From Diorhabda sublineata (lineage: Eukaryota > Arthropoda > Insecta > Coleoptera > Chrysomelidae), in NCBI RefSeq assembly GCF_026230105.1, contig NC_079479.1:12535734-12599733 (forward strand): a stretch of DNA of 64,000 bases, given 5' to 3'. Made by a program: the position numbers and the translations under genes. Below are positions 1-13,123 of this stretch, in pieces; within the stretch, counting starts at the first letter, position 1, and every line of letters starts with the position of its first letter. The notes under the pieces were generated by a model. It had not been told where the DNA came from. It was given only the letters and a program-made list of their open reading frames with translations, and did not search any database.

Positions 1-2160
1 AAACATATTTTTGAGTTTTTTTCAGCATTTTTCTTATCTCTGGGTTAATGTTAAACATCCATAAATAACAATTTGTGATCAATTGAAAGTTTTTTGTTAC
101 ACCCTGTAGAATTTTTCACACATCACGTTACTTCTAAAACTTTTCCCTATATAGAATTTTTCGATCGTTTTTCAAGCAATTTTCCATTCCAAAAAATTGA
201 TGTGACATATTTCATAACAATCAAATATCTTTATCCAAATAAAGTAGAGAATTTTTTTTATTCACTCTGTTACACATTTATCAAAATTAAATTTCGATTC
301 GTGGGTTGATATTTTGGAGAAAGGCGGGTACCAAATTTATTAAGTTAACTGTATTCACTTGATGACTGGTCTTTCAAATAATTAATAATTATGTTAATAT
401 TGTAGAGATGGCGATAATCTTTTGTTTCGTATAACTGATATATTAGTTAAAAAGTGATACTTTCCATCTCTATTCGAAATTACTAATCGGTCGAAATATT
501 TTATTGACGGCAGGTCATCAATCTTTTTATTGTTCAAATATCTAAGAGGCCCACGAATATTCAACTATCCTACTATCGAAATAAAAAAAAATATATTTTT
601 GTATGGTCCTCGTATATATTAACGTTTTTATTCGAATTTTTGTTACTGATAAATAAAATAATGTCGTAGTCGAAGTAATAAAAATTGAGTAAAACATGAT
701 GATAATAATAAGAGGCAAGCCTTTACCTATATAAGGTAACTATCACCACCTCCGCGCTTAAAACCCACCGCCTCCGGATTTTAAATCAGTTAAAAGCAAA
801 AACATCCACTCAGGCCGATCCAAATCAGATGCAAATTCCTACGCGTGTTTCAAATCACCAATATAGTCAAATAGGTGTTTAAATAACTACCTGCATTTTC
901 CTTATTGGTATCTTTTTGTCTTTTGTCTTCTTCATTTTATTTTTTTTTTAACGAAACCGCCTACATCACGACATAAATATTCGATTGTACATTTTTATGA
1001 GAAAATTAATGTAGCAAGTGAATTTTGAACTATAAAGCCATAGACTACGAGGTTTATCCAAAAAAATTGAGCATCCAGTGATTAAAAGTTCTACACTCGT
1101 CCACAAACGTAAACGACGAAGCGGGTCAAGTTCTATTATGTTAATAAAATCTAAGGTTTCGCTGATGCAGTAAATACAATTATTAGAAGAACAATTTAAA
1201 ACAACGACAATTTCTTTATATTGTTTTTATAACTTATTTACAACATGTTGTGGCAATTTTTTATAAAATCAATTTCTAATTAGAGATTTCAAGCATTCTG
1301 GATACGATTAAAGTGTATATAAACAAGCCGCAGATGAGAGCAATTAATATGGTGTCATCTCGAATATAAGTAGATAAGTAAACAATGAATTTAAATAAAT
1401 TAGACAGAAGTGTTTAGTGTATAGTTTAGTGAATAGTGTTAATATGAAAATAAATAAGACAGTTTGATTTTTTGACACGCACGCAAATGGGAGAGAAATG
1501 TGTAGATAATTATTTACGAATGTTAAATTTTTGACAACTAAATTGAAACGTAAGATTGACTGGCGACAAGAGTCTGGAACTGCAGAAAAGTTCACCAAAT
1601 CGAACTGGACGAACGAATTGTTAAACCACCCATAGTAATCACCAGATCTGGCCTTCTAACCTCAAAATTTCAATTGCAGCTGAGAGATTTTCATCATATG
1701 AGGATGTGTACGGAAGAGAAAGGACCTAAAAGGAAAAAATATTGAAATATAAAAATGATAATGGAAAGAAAAATAACCCTCGTACACTGTGTCGCATGTA
1801 CTTAAGGCAACCGACGATTTATTTTTACTTCGTATGAAAATATACAGGAAATAATCGAAATATAATTAGTGGTTCGTCTGAAGATGCTATTTTCTCATGT
1901 TGACGAAACATTAAGGGTAAAAGACAGCCGATGATGACCGAACAACCAAAAAACCGTAAATATAATGCTTCTTTTTTTGATATAATTTTTCGTCGAAATT
2001 CAAAATTCCAATAATTCACTGGACTATAGTGAATTTTTTTAATTAAAACACGTTTTTTCGTCGACAAAAATATTGAAATACTTCCAGTTTGTATCAATTG
2101 AAGTAACTAGTGGAACTTTCGTAAAAGTTTTTGATTATTTCATTAGATTTCGATAAAAAT
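1..2160. other. Intergenic, no gene seen
   Basis: AT-rich sequence upstream of the first gene. No ORF here has splice sites or a recognisable domain; the longest open frames are under 100 codons and low-complexity. A TATATAAA stretch lies near 1315 with no coding exon following it. A short stretch at 1620-1660 resembles a broken mariner PPYSPDL-type motif, but it is too degraded to call. Confidence 0.6.
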
Positions 2161-5100
2161 ATGTCGTTTCCAAGAGCAAAAAGGTTCAATTACAAATACC
2201 CTGGTAAGTTTTTATCAATTCAAAATTGTTTTGACAATTAAATCGCCATTTGTTTTTAGATTTTAATGCCTCTCCAGCAGACTACTATATAACCTCCCAA
2301 TTCGGAAACGGATTAACGATTCCGAAATGCACGAGGTTTTTTAAGGGAAATGATCAGTCTTCTTCAACATCTACAAGATGTGAGGTATGTACAATCTCGA
2401 ATATTTCCAACTTTATGGGGGACAAGTATCGGAGACAGTTGGAAGATTTTAGTTGCCAACCTCTTTTTTCAAGCAAAAAATCGATTATTATCCAAAAATC
2501 TACCGAATCAACCAATATACTCCTAACAATCACCGATAGGTTAAGTTTTATAACCTCATTTCTTGAAGAAAATCGATTATCACCGTTAAATCTACCGATT
2601 CTACAGATGTATTGTTTCCAATAACTTTGTTTCTTAAGAAAAAAATCTATTATTATCGATCCAACCGACAAATTCCTGCCAATCACTAACAAAAATAGTT
2701 CTATAGACTAATTTTTTTTAACTAATTGATTATTACTAACAAATCTACCGATTTAATCGACAGATTTGTTCCAATTATCGATAGTTGAGTTTCCAACCTC
2801 TTTTTTGAGCAAAAAATCTATTATTACCGTTAAATCAACTGATTCAACCGATGTATTGTTTCCAATAACTGACAAATCTACCGTTTTAATCGACAGATTT
2901 GTTCCAATGATCGATAGTTGAGTTTCCAACCTCTTTTTTGAGCAAAAAATCTATTATTACCGTTAAATCAACTGATTCAACCGATGTATTGTTTCCAATA
3001 ACTGACAAATCTACCGTTTTAATCGACAGATTTGTTCCAATTATCGATAGTTGAGTTTCCAACCTCTTTTTTGAGCAAAAAATCTATTATTACCGTTAAA
3101 TCAACTGATTCAACCGATGTATTGTTTCCAATAACTGACAAATCTACCGTTTTAATCGACAGATTTGTTCCAATTATCGATAGTTGAGTTTCCAACCTCT
3201 TTTTTTGAGCAAAAAATCGATTATTACCGTTAAATCAACTGATTCAACCGATGTATTGTTTCCAATAACTGACAAATCTACCGTTTTAATCGACAGATTT
3301 GTTCCAATTATCGATAGTTGAGTTTCCAACCTCTTTTTTTGAGCAAAAAATCGATTATTACCGTTAAATCAACTGATTCAACCGATGTATTGTTTCCAAT
3401 AACTGACAAATCTACCGTTTTAATCGACAGATTTGTTCCAATTATCGATAGTTGAGTTTCCAACCTCTTTTTTTGAGCAAAAAATCGATTATTACCGTTA
3501 AATCAACTGATTCAACCGATGTATTGTTTCCAATAACTGACAAATCTACCGTTTTAATCGACAGATTTGTTCCAATTATCGATAGTTGAGTTTCCAACCT
3601 CTTTTTTGAGCAAAAAATCTATTATTACCGTTAAATCAACTGATTCAACCGATGTATTGTTTCCAATAACTGACAAATCTACCGTTTTAATCGACAGATT
3701 TGTTCCAATTATCGATAGTTGAGTTTCCAACCTCTTTTTTGAGCAAAAAATCTATTATTACCGTTAAATCAACTGATTCAACCGATGTATTGTTTCCAAT
3801 AACTGACAAATCTACCGTTTTAATCGACAGATTTGTTCCAATTATCGATAGTTGAGTTTCCAACCTCTTTTTTTGAGCAAAAAATCGATTATTACCGTTA
3901 AATCAACTGATTCAACCGATGTATTGTTTCCAATAACTGACAAATCTACCGTTTTAATCGACAGATTTGTTCCAATTATCGATAGTTGAGTTTCCAACCT
4001 CTTTTTTTGAGCAAAAAATCGATTATTACCGTTAAATCAACTGATTCAACCGATGTATTGTTTCCAATAACTGACAAATCTACCGTTTTAATCGACAGAT
4101 TTGTTCCAATTATCGATAGTTGAGTTTCCAACCTCTTTTTTTGAGCAAAAAATCGATTATTACCGTTAAATCAACTGATTCAACCGATGTATTGTTTCCA
4201 ATAACTGACAAATCTACCGTTTTAATCGACAGATTTGTTCCAATTATCGATAGTTGAGTTTCCAACCTCTTTTTTTGAGCAAAAAATCGATTATTACCGT
4301 TAAATCAACTGATTCAACCGATGTATTGTTTCCAATAACTGACAAATCTACCGTTTTAATCGACAGATTTGTTCCAATTATCGATAGTTGAGTTTCCAAC
4401 CTCTTTTTTTGAGCAAAAAATCGATTATTACCGTTAAATCAACTGATTCAACCGATGTATTGTTTCCAATAACTGACAAATCTACCGATTTCATCGACAG
4501 ATTTGTTCCAATTATCGATAGTTGAGTTTCCAACCTCTTTTTTGAGCAAAAAATCTATTATTACCGACAAATCTACCGACTCAATCGATAAATTCCTGAC
4601 AATCACCGACAGGTTGAGTTTTATGACCTCATTTCTTGAAAAAAAAATCGATTATTACCGTTAAATCTACCGATTCAACCGATGTATTGTTTCCAATAAC
4701 TGACAAATCTACCGTTTAAATCGATAGATTTGTTCCAATTATCGATAGTTGAGTTTCCAACCTCTTTTTTTGAGCCAAAAATCGATTATCACCGACAAAT
4801 CTACCGACTCAATCGATAAATTCCTGCCAATCAACGACAGGTTGAGTTTTATGACCTCATTTCTTGAAAAAAATCGATTATTACCGTTAAATCTACCGAT
4901 TCAACCGATGTATTGTTTCCAATAACTGACAAATCTACCGTTTTAATCGACAGATTTGTTCCAATTATCGATAGTTGAGTTTCCAACCTCTTTTTTTGAG
5001 CAAAAAATCGATTATTACCGTTAAATCAACTGATTCAACCGATGTATTGTTTCCAATAACTGACAAATCTACCGTTTTAATCGACAGATTTGTTCCAATT

Positions 5101-8100
5101 ATCGATAGTTGAGTTTCCAACCTCTTTTTTTGAGCAAAAAATCGATTATTACCGTTAAATCAACTGATTCAACCGATGTATTGTTTCCAATAACTGACAA
5201 ATCTACCGTTTTAATCGACAGATTTGTTCCAATTATCGATAGTTGAGTTTCCAACCTCTTTTTTTGAGCAAAAAATCGATTATTACCGTTAAATCAACTG
5301 ATTCAACCGATGTATTGTTTCCAATAACTGACAAATCTACCGATTTAATCGACAGATTTGTTCCAATTATCGATAGTTGAGTTTCCAACCTCTTTTTTGA
5401 GCAAAAAATCGATTATTACCGTTAAATCAACTGATTCAACCGATGTATTGTTTCCAATAACTGACAAATCTACCGATTTAATCGACAGATTTGTTCCAAT
5501 TATCGATAGTTGAGTTTCCAACCTCTTTTTTGAGCAAAAAATCGATTATTACCGTTAAATCAACTGATTCAACCGATGTATTGTTTCCAATAACTGACAA
5601 ATCTACCGATTTAATCGACAGATTTGTTCCAATTATCGATAGTTGAGTTTCCAACCTCTTTTTTTGAGCAAAAAATCGATTATTACCGTTAAATCAACTG
5701 ATTCAACCGATATATTGTTTCCAATAACTGACAAATCTACCGTTTTAATCGACAGATTTGTTCCAATTATCGATAGTTGAGTTTCCAACCTCTTTTTTGA
5801 GCAAAAAATCGATTATTACCGTTAAATCAACTGATTCAACCGATGTATTGTTTCCAATAACTGACAAATCTACCGTTTTAATCGACAGATTTGTTCCAAT
5901 TATCGATAGTTGAGTTTCCAACCTCTTTTTTGAGCAAAAAATCGATTATTACCGTTAAATCAACTGATTCAACCGATGTATTGTTTCCAATAACTGACAA
6001 ATCTACCGATTTAATCGACAGATTTGTTCCAATTATCGATAGTTGAGTTTCCAACCTCTTTTTTTGAGCAAAAAATCGATTATTACCGTTAAATCAACTG
6101 ATTCAACCGATGTATTGTTTCCAATAACTGACAAATCTACCGTTTTAATCGACAGATTTGTTCCAATTATCGATAGTTGAGTTTCCAACCTCTTTTTTTG
6201 AGCAAAAAATCGATTATTACCGACAAATCTACCGACTCAATCGATAAATTCCTGACAATCACCGACAGGTTGAGTTTTATGACCTCATTTCTTGAAAAAA
6301 ATCGATTATTATCGTTAAATCGACCGATTCAACCGACAGATTTGTTCTAATCATGGACAGTTGAGTTTCCAACCTCTTTTTTTGACCATAAAACTATTAT
6401 TACCGACAAATAAACCGATTTAATCGATAAATTACTACCAATCACCGACGTTTGCCTTTCCAACCTTGTTCTTTTAAGAAAACCATCTATTATAACCGAC
6501 AAAACCGACAAATCTTTGTTGCAGAGATTGGGGAAATACCAGAAGCGATAATATTTGTACAAAACAACAAATCTACTCTTTTTTATCACCCTGTACTTTT
6601 GTTATTATTATTATTATTTAAGTATATCATAAAAATTATAAATTTTTGTTGTTTTAGGGTTGTACTTGTAGTAGATGTCCATCAAATTCCACAAGATATG
6701 TCGATATAACTTCATTTTCTTCAAGAAATGTGAGTATTCATATAAGAAATACCTCAAGAAAATTACTTTTTAAGGCTTCAATGAACTCCAATTTTTGAGT
6801 CTAGAAAAGAAAAAAAATCACAAGATGCCGAATATAACGTATACGGAGGCTGAAGGTCTCGTTGTTAGTTAAATAAGATGTCTAGGGTCTCAAATAGACC
6901 CCGCCTGAGAGAACTCAGTTAAGATGAACTTTTTATGGCTGCAAGGTTTTTTAAACTTAGAAAATAGAAAAAAGTCACAAGGTAACAAATCTAGAGAATA
7001 CGATGGCTGTTTGGCCAAATAAGAATTCTGGGATAGTATTACCAGAAGACGTTTCAAAATGACCTTTAACCTCTGAAATGGTGAATCATATAATACTACA
7101 ACTGGAAGTGGGCAACTATATTTGAGCTCAGCTCCGTAATTTCAAATTTTTAATAGTTTTAATCAAAATTTCTCCCACTACATCCTATATATTATAAAAT
7201 ATGTAGACTCGATGTATGTCTTTGAGTTTTTTAGAGTTTGCGAGTAATGCCGGAAGCTTCTTCGACTCCAGACAAATCAAAATCCAGGAATTCGTATAAA
7301 ACGAAAAACCAAGGGAATATTTTTAATAGAAATAACATTAACGCTCGTTCGTTTCGACGTAAAGGGCCTAATAAACAATATTTAGAAACAAAAAACGAAG
7401 AAAACTCCGATTGGGCGAGTAACGATTTATTTGACGACGACTACCACAGTTACACAAGCTCTGAAGAATTGGACAGTATGAAAAGATATCAACGACAAAC
7501 TGATAACTTCGAGACGAACGTATTGAAACAAATGGAACGTATAAACTTGAACATACAAAAATTTCAAATCTATTTGAAAGAATTAAAAGACGATTTAAAA
7601 TCGAAACAAAACGAATCGCGAACAATCCGAATTTCGGAAGGCGTTAAATACGTAGTATACAATGCGATCGAAAAAATGCGTAACGAATTCGAATCTACGC
7701 AAAATTTGATTTCATCCCAAGCTCTTAAACGTATCGATTGTATGGCTAAGGAGATTCGCGACGCTACTAATTTATCCAAATATAAAATCGATGAATTTTG
7801 CGGTAAAATTGCCGCCGATATGATCGAACGTATTTTCGAATTTTCGGAAAAAGACGACACTTTGGAATATGAAGTTTCTAACGTATGCGACGAACAATTA
7901 CAACGAATCGATAGTATTCTAAGTCCCGATTTTATGGGATACGAAAGCGTTTGTAAAGTTTTATCGGATCATCTTCAAATTAGTCAGAAGGAATTGAATG
8001 ATTTGAACGAAGAAAATTCTAGTATGATGAAAAAATTCGGTAGCGCCAAACAAGCTGTAAGTATAATTTTATTCTCCGATCAAAAATTCTCCTTAGGTTA

Positions 8101-11100
8101 ATGAAAATACCTCATCGTTTCTCTCTTCGATTAATCAATTTTTTGGTGGTTTTTAAACGCGTTTTCTCAGATTTCGAAATGTACCTAAAAACAAAAGATA
8201 TATTGATTGCTAATTCTCCCAAGGGGGTTATTTTTTTAAAAATTTTCATCTCCCAATTCACTAGGTGTCTAAGGGTATAATACTAGTAGAACATCCGCTG
8301 TCTTGATTTGCTTGGAGAGTCGTTTGTATCTATACCTACAAGATGTTTTGTAAATAACTCTCTATCTTATTGTTCTGCTTCCAAAATACGTCGACTTTTC
8401 CGAAAGGAAAGCTGTTTTTATATCCCAATTCTCAAGGTTTTACCATTATTCCTTCTAGGTATCTAAAAGAAGGATATTCTTGGAGTAAATCCTCCGCTGT
8501 CTTCATTACTTCCTTACTCTGTCTTAAGGTGACCTGTTCTCACTATTCTGCTCCCAAAATACGTCAAATCCTCCCAAATAAACCGTATTTTCTTGTTTTT
8601 ATATCCCACATCTCAAAGTTTAACAATTACTCCCTCTAGGTATCTAAAAGAAGGATATTCTTGGAGTAAATCCTCCGCTGTCTTCATTACTTCCTTCCTC
8701 TGTCTTAAGGTGACCTATTCTCACTATTCTGCTCCCAAAATACGTCAAATCCTCCCAAATAAACCATTGGTTTCTTGTTTTTATATCCCACATCTCAAAG
8801 TTAACAATTACTCCCTCTAGGTATCTAAAAGAAGGATATTCTTGGAGTAAATCCTCCGCTGTCTTCATTACTTCCTTACTCTGTCTTAAGGTGACCCGTT
8901 CTCACTATTCTGCTCCCAAAATACGTCAAATCCTCCCAAATAAACCGTTTTTTCTTGTTTTTATATCCCACATCTCAAAGTTTAACAATTACTCCCTCTA
9001 GGTATCTAAAAGAAGGATATTCTTGGAGTAAATCCTCCGCTGTCTTCATTACTTCCTTACTCTGTCTTAAGGTGACCTGTTCTCACTATTCTGCTCCCAA
9101 AATACGTCAAATCCTCCCAAATAAACCGTTTTTTCTTGTTTTTATATCCCACATCTCAAAGTTTAACAATTACTCCCTCTAGATATCTAAAAGAAGGATA
9201 TTCTTGGAGTAAATCCTCCGCTGTCTTCATTACTTCCTTCCTCTGTCTTAAGGTGACCTATTCTCACTATTCTGCTCCCAAAATACGTCAAATCCTCCCA
9301 AATAAACCATTGTTTTCTTGTTTTTATATCCCACATCTCAAAGTTTAACAATTACTCCCTCTAGGTATCTAAAAGAAGGATATTCTTGGAGTAAATCCTC
9401 CGATGTCTTCATTACTTCCTTCCTCTGTCTTAAGGTGACCTGTTCTCACTATTCTGCTCCCAAAATACGTCAAATCCTCCCAAATAAACCGTTTTTTCTT
9501 GTTTTTATATCCCACATCTCAAAGTTTAACAATTACTCCCTCTAGGTATCTAAAAGAAGGATATTCTTGGAGTAAATCCTCCGCTGTCTTCATTACTTCC
9601 TTACTCTGTCTTAAGGTGACCTGTTCTCACTATTCTGCTCCCAAAATACGTCAAATCCTCCCAAATAAACCGTTTTTTCTTGTTTTTATATCCCACATCT
9701 CAAAGTTTAACAATTACTCCCTCTAGGTATCTAAAAGAAGGATATTCTTGGAGTAAATCCTCCGCTGTCTTCATTACTTCCTTCCTCTGTCTTAAGGTGA
9801 CCTATTCTCACTATTCTGCTCCCAAAATACGTCAAATCCTCCCAAATAAACCATTGTTTTCTTGTTTTTATATCCCACATCTCAAAGTTTAACAATTACT
9901 CCCTCTAGGTATCTAAAAGAAGGATATTCTTGGAGTAAATCCTCCGATGTCTTCATTACTTCCTTCCTCTGTCTTAAGGTGACCTATTCTCACTATTCTG
10001 CTCCCAAAATACGTCAAATCCTCCCAAATAAACCATTGTTTTCTTGTTTTTATATCCCACATCTCAAAGTTTAACAATTACTCCCTCTAGGTATCTAAAA
10101 GAAGGATATTCTTGGAGTAAATCCTCCGCTGTCTTCATTACTTCCTTCTTCTGTCTTAAGGTGACCTGTTCTCACTATTTTGCTCCTAAAATACGTCAAA
10201 TCCTCCCAAATAAACCATTGTTTTCTTGTTTTTATATCCCACATCTCAAAGTTTAACAATTACTCCCTCTAGGTATCTAAAAGAAGGATATTCTTGGAGT
10301 AAATCCTCCGCTGTCTTGATTACTTCCTTCTTCTGTCTTAAGGTGACCTGTTCTCACTATTTTGCTCCTAAAATACGTCAAATCCTCCCAAATAAACCAT
10401 TGTTTTCTTGTTTTTATATCCCACATCTCAAAGTTTAACAATTACTCCCTCTAGGTATCTAAAAGAAGGATATTCTTGGAGTAAATCCTTCGATGTCTTC
10501 ATTACTTCCTTCCTTCCTCTGTCTTAAGGTGACCTGTTCTCACTATTCTGCTCCCAAAATACGTCAAATCCTCCCAAATAAACCATTGTTTTCTTGTTTT
10601 TATATCCCACATCTCAAAGTTTAACAATTACTCCCTCTAGGTATCTAAAAGAAGGATATTCTTGGAGTAAATCCTCCGCTGTCTTCATTACTTCCTTCCT
10701 CTGTCTTAAGGTGACATATTCTCACTATTCTGCTCCCAAAATACGTCAAATCCTCCCAAATAAACCGTTTTTTCTTGTTTTTATATCCCACATCTCAAAG
10801 TTTAACAATTACTCCCTCTAGGTATCTAATAGAAGGATATTCTTGGAGTAAATCCTTCGATGTCTTCATTACTTCCTTCCTCTGTCTTAAGGTGACCTGT
10901 TCTCACTATTCTGCTACCAAAATACGTCAAATCCTCCCAAATAAACCATTGTTTTCTTGTTTTTATATCCCACATCTCAAAGTTTAACAATTACTCCCTC
11001 TAGGTATCTAAAAGAAGGATATTCTTGGAGTAAATCCTCCGCTGTCTTCATTACTTCCTTCCTCTGTCTTAAGGTGACATATTCTCACTATTCTGCTCCC

Positions 11101-12803
11101 AAAATACGTTAAATCCTCCCAAATAAACCGTTTTTTCTTGTTTTTATATCCCACATCTCAAAGTTTAACAATTACTCCCTCTAGGTATCTAAAAGAAGGA
11201 TATTCTTGGAGTAAATCCTCCGCTGTCTTCATTACTTCCTTCTTCTGTCTTAAGGTGACCTGTTCTCACTATTTTGCTCCTAAAATATGTCAAATCCTCC
11301 CGAAGAAGAACATTTTTTTGTTGTTTTCATGTCCCGATTGCCTAGGTGTTACCATTACTCCTTTTATGTACCTAAAGGCTGAAGATTCACGAAGTAAATC
11401 CTCATTACTTCCTCGTGGAATCTTCAGTTGTCATCCTCTTCCATTCTTATCGGTTCAAGGAGATCTCTAAGTAGAACAACCTCCAGTTTAATGTCGTTTT
11501 TTGTCGGATTCCAAATCATGGTAAATCCGAAATGCACCAAGTGCATAACCATAGGCAAAGTGTCCCTAATGTCATGATATTAGCACCACTCACTCAAGAT
11601 GCCTAAGGGCAGATCTTATGCTCTTTTCATGGTTTCCTATAGTCGTTATCCTGACATATTATCGACCTCCAGTTTAATGCCGTTTTATCTTAGGTTCCAA
11701 ATCGTGATGCACCAAGAACCATAGATAAAATGATTGCTACTTGATTAGTTTTTGATTTTAACCTAAATCGATCTGGGAGGATTGTTAGACCATTTACATC
11801 TATATTTAGAAGTTATTTTCCAAAATTCGTCAAGTCGTCAAGTCCTCCAAAAGGAGGTTTATTTTTCTAGGGTTTTTATGTCCCGATCACGAAATGCTGG
11901 CAATACTTCTTCGAGGTACCTAAGGACAGAACATTCGCAGACCAAAACCGTGTTGAGTTCATAGCTTGTTCTCAGAATCTGCAGTTTCTGTCATTCCCAA
12001 GTGATAGTTGATGGACAGTCACATGACAGAAGACTTACCACCAGTTTAATGTCGTTTCACGAGAATTTGGTTATAAATATCATGAATTATTTTAGACTTG
12101 AAGTGTTTGTTCAACAAAACTTCAAGGATCACTGGGTTCTGGTTCAAAATACGGTCGTTGGTATACCCCAGTGGCTATATTAGGGTTGTTCCGTTACCAA
12201 ATGCTTCTAGAGTTTGTTAACATGTCATTTTTGACGTGTACTCCATATCTCAGGACAAACATGGTCGCTTGGCTATCGAAAAATCGATTCTATTGGTTCC
12301 TCGAGCAACTTGATATATCCTGGTGGCTACTTCAGAGTTTTTATGTTACCAAGTGATTTTAGAGTTTGTTAACACGTCATGCATTAAATAACTTAGGACC
12401 TACAAAGTCGTTTGGCTATTAGAGAGAACTAAAAGTTGATTTTATTCACTTTTCAACAAATTTACTTAAAAAATAGTGAAAATAGTGAGTTCTTGTCCTA
12501 GTGATAGACATAAAATTTGCTTTTTAATCCAAAAATGCCTTTCGACATTCAAATATGGGTTTACCAAAGAGATACTTGTAGATTACCATTTGGAAAGATG
12601 ACAGAAAAAACAATGAGAGCTAATTTATTGACTAAATGATCGATTCGAATTATTTGTTATCGATTTCAACTTCCACATAAAGGGTATTCGAATTTTATAG
12701 CTGTTTAATTTGTCTTTTATATTTTTAGATAGACGCCCAATCGACAATTATAATGAAACTATATAAAAATCTAGCGGATCTCAAAAATAGTTACAAAAAA
12801 TGA
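2161..12803 (+). CDS. Uncharacterised coiled-coil protein, 378 aa, 5 exons
   Basis: Exons: 2161-2203, 2260-2384, 6658-6729, 7235-8056, 12729-12803. All junctions are GT-AG and phases agree (total 1137 nt, stop TGA at 12801, AATAAA near 12827). The start ATG opens MSFPRAKRF. Residues 1-80 are low in structure and contain a CTCSRC (CxCxxC) cluster encoded by exon 3. The middle is basic and Ser/Asn-rich with an acidic DLFDDDY patch. From about residue 150 to the end it is helical and charged, consistent with a coiled coil. I do not recognise the family. The N-terminal proline/tyrosine pattern (YPDFNASPADYY) faintly recalls sperm-tail PG-rich repeats, but that is only an impression. Intron 2 (4.3 kb) and intron 4 (4.7 kb) consist almost entirely of two different satellites, so the 1.1-kb message is stretched over 10.6 kb. 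It converges with the UGT gene ending at 13124. Confidence 0.7.
2401..6510. repeat. 133/134-bp satellite array inside intron 2
   Basis: Near-identical units recur with a 133-bp (sometimes 134-bp) step. The landmark GTTGAGTTTCCAACCTC falls at about 2784, 2917, 3050 and 3183 and so on to about 6180, giving roughly 26 regular copies. Units differ mainly in a T-run of 6 or 7 and in ATCTATT versus ATCGATT. The edges (2401-2700, 4555-4900, 6230-6510) are more diverged units of the same family, as expected when homogenisation is strongest in the centre. No coding potential is seen. The array lies wholly within intron 2 of the coiled-coil gene. Confidence 0.95.
8365..11310. repeat. 181/182-bp satellite array inside intron 4
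   Basis: About 16 tandem units of 181 or 182 bp, each 95% or more identical by eye. Most contain a 70-75 codon open frame on + starting MFLYPTSQSLTITPSRYLKE and running across the unit boundary. The frames are a by-product of repetition: unit length is not a multiple of three, frames close at unit ends, and no start context or domain is present. Each unit also contains CTCCCTCTAG followed at once by GTATCT, a fused acceptor/donor motif. The flank 11310-12400 holds more diverged repeats, including a motif CCAGTTTAATG(T/C)CGTTT repeated at about 11480, 11665 and 12040, and a duplicated segment near 12160 and 12315. Confidence 0.95.
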
Positions 12804-13123
12804 AATGTCGTATGTATTTAGAGGAGAAATAAATTTTTTTTGCCCAAATTTGTATTTTGGACTATTGATATTTCAAAAATTGAAAAAATAGAAATAAAAA
12901 GTCGTTAAACCATTTACTTACTACTTAATCCTTTTTTCTTTGTTAATTTTCTCGTTTTTTAATCCTTTATTTGTCATAGTACATCCTCTATTCCCAGTAT
13001 TAATTTAGTCCTTCTACGACTTCGTCTACTTCTGGTCCTTATTGTTCCCAATAGTTCTTTGCTCATTTTACCATAAAAATCAAAAATTCATTAAAACATA
13101 TAATAAAAAACGAAAAATTCTGT
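12804..13123. other. Convergent 3' flank
   Basis: Short AT-rich gap between the 3' end of the coiled-coil gene (+) and the stop of UGT gene 1 (-). AATAAA near 12827 is the likely polyadenylation signal of the + gene. Nothing else is seen. Confidence 0.6.

Noticed and set aside
8593..11470. Dozen repeated 70-110 aa open frames (MFLYPTSQSL...)
   Set aside because: They are the same frame of a 181/182-bp satellite unit; they end at unit borders, have no domain or start context, and lie in an intron.
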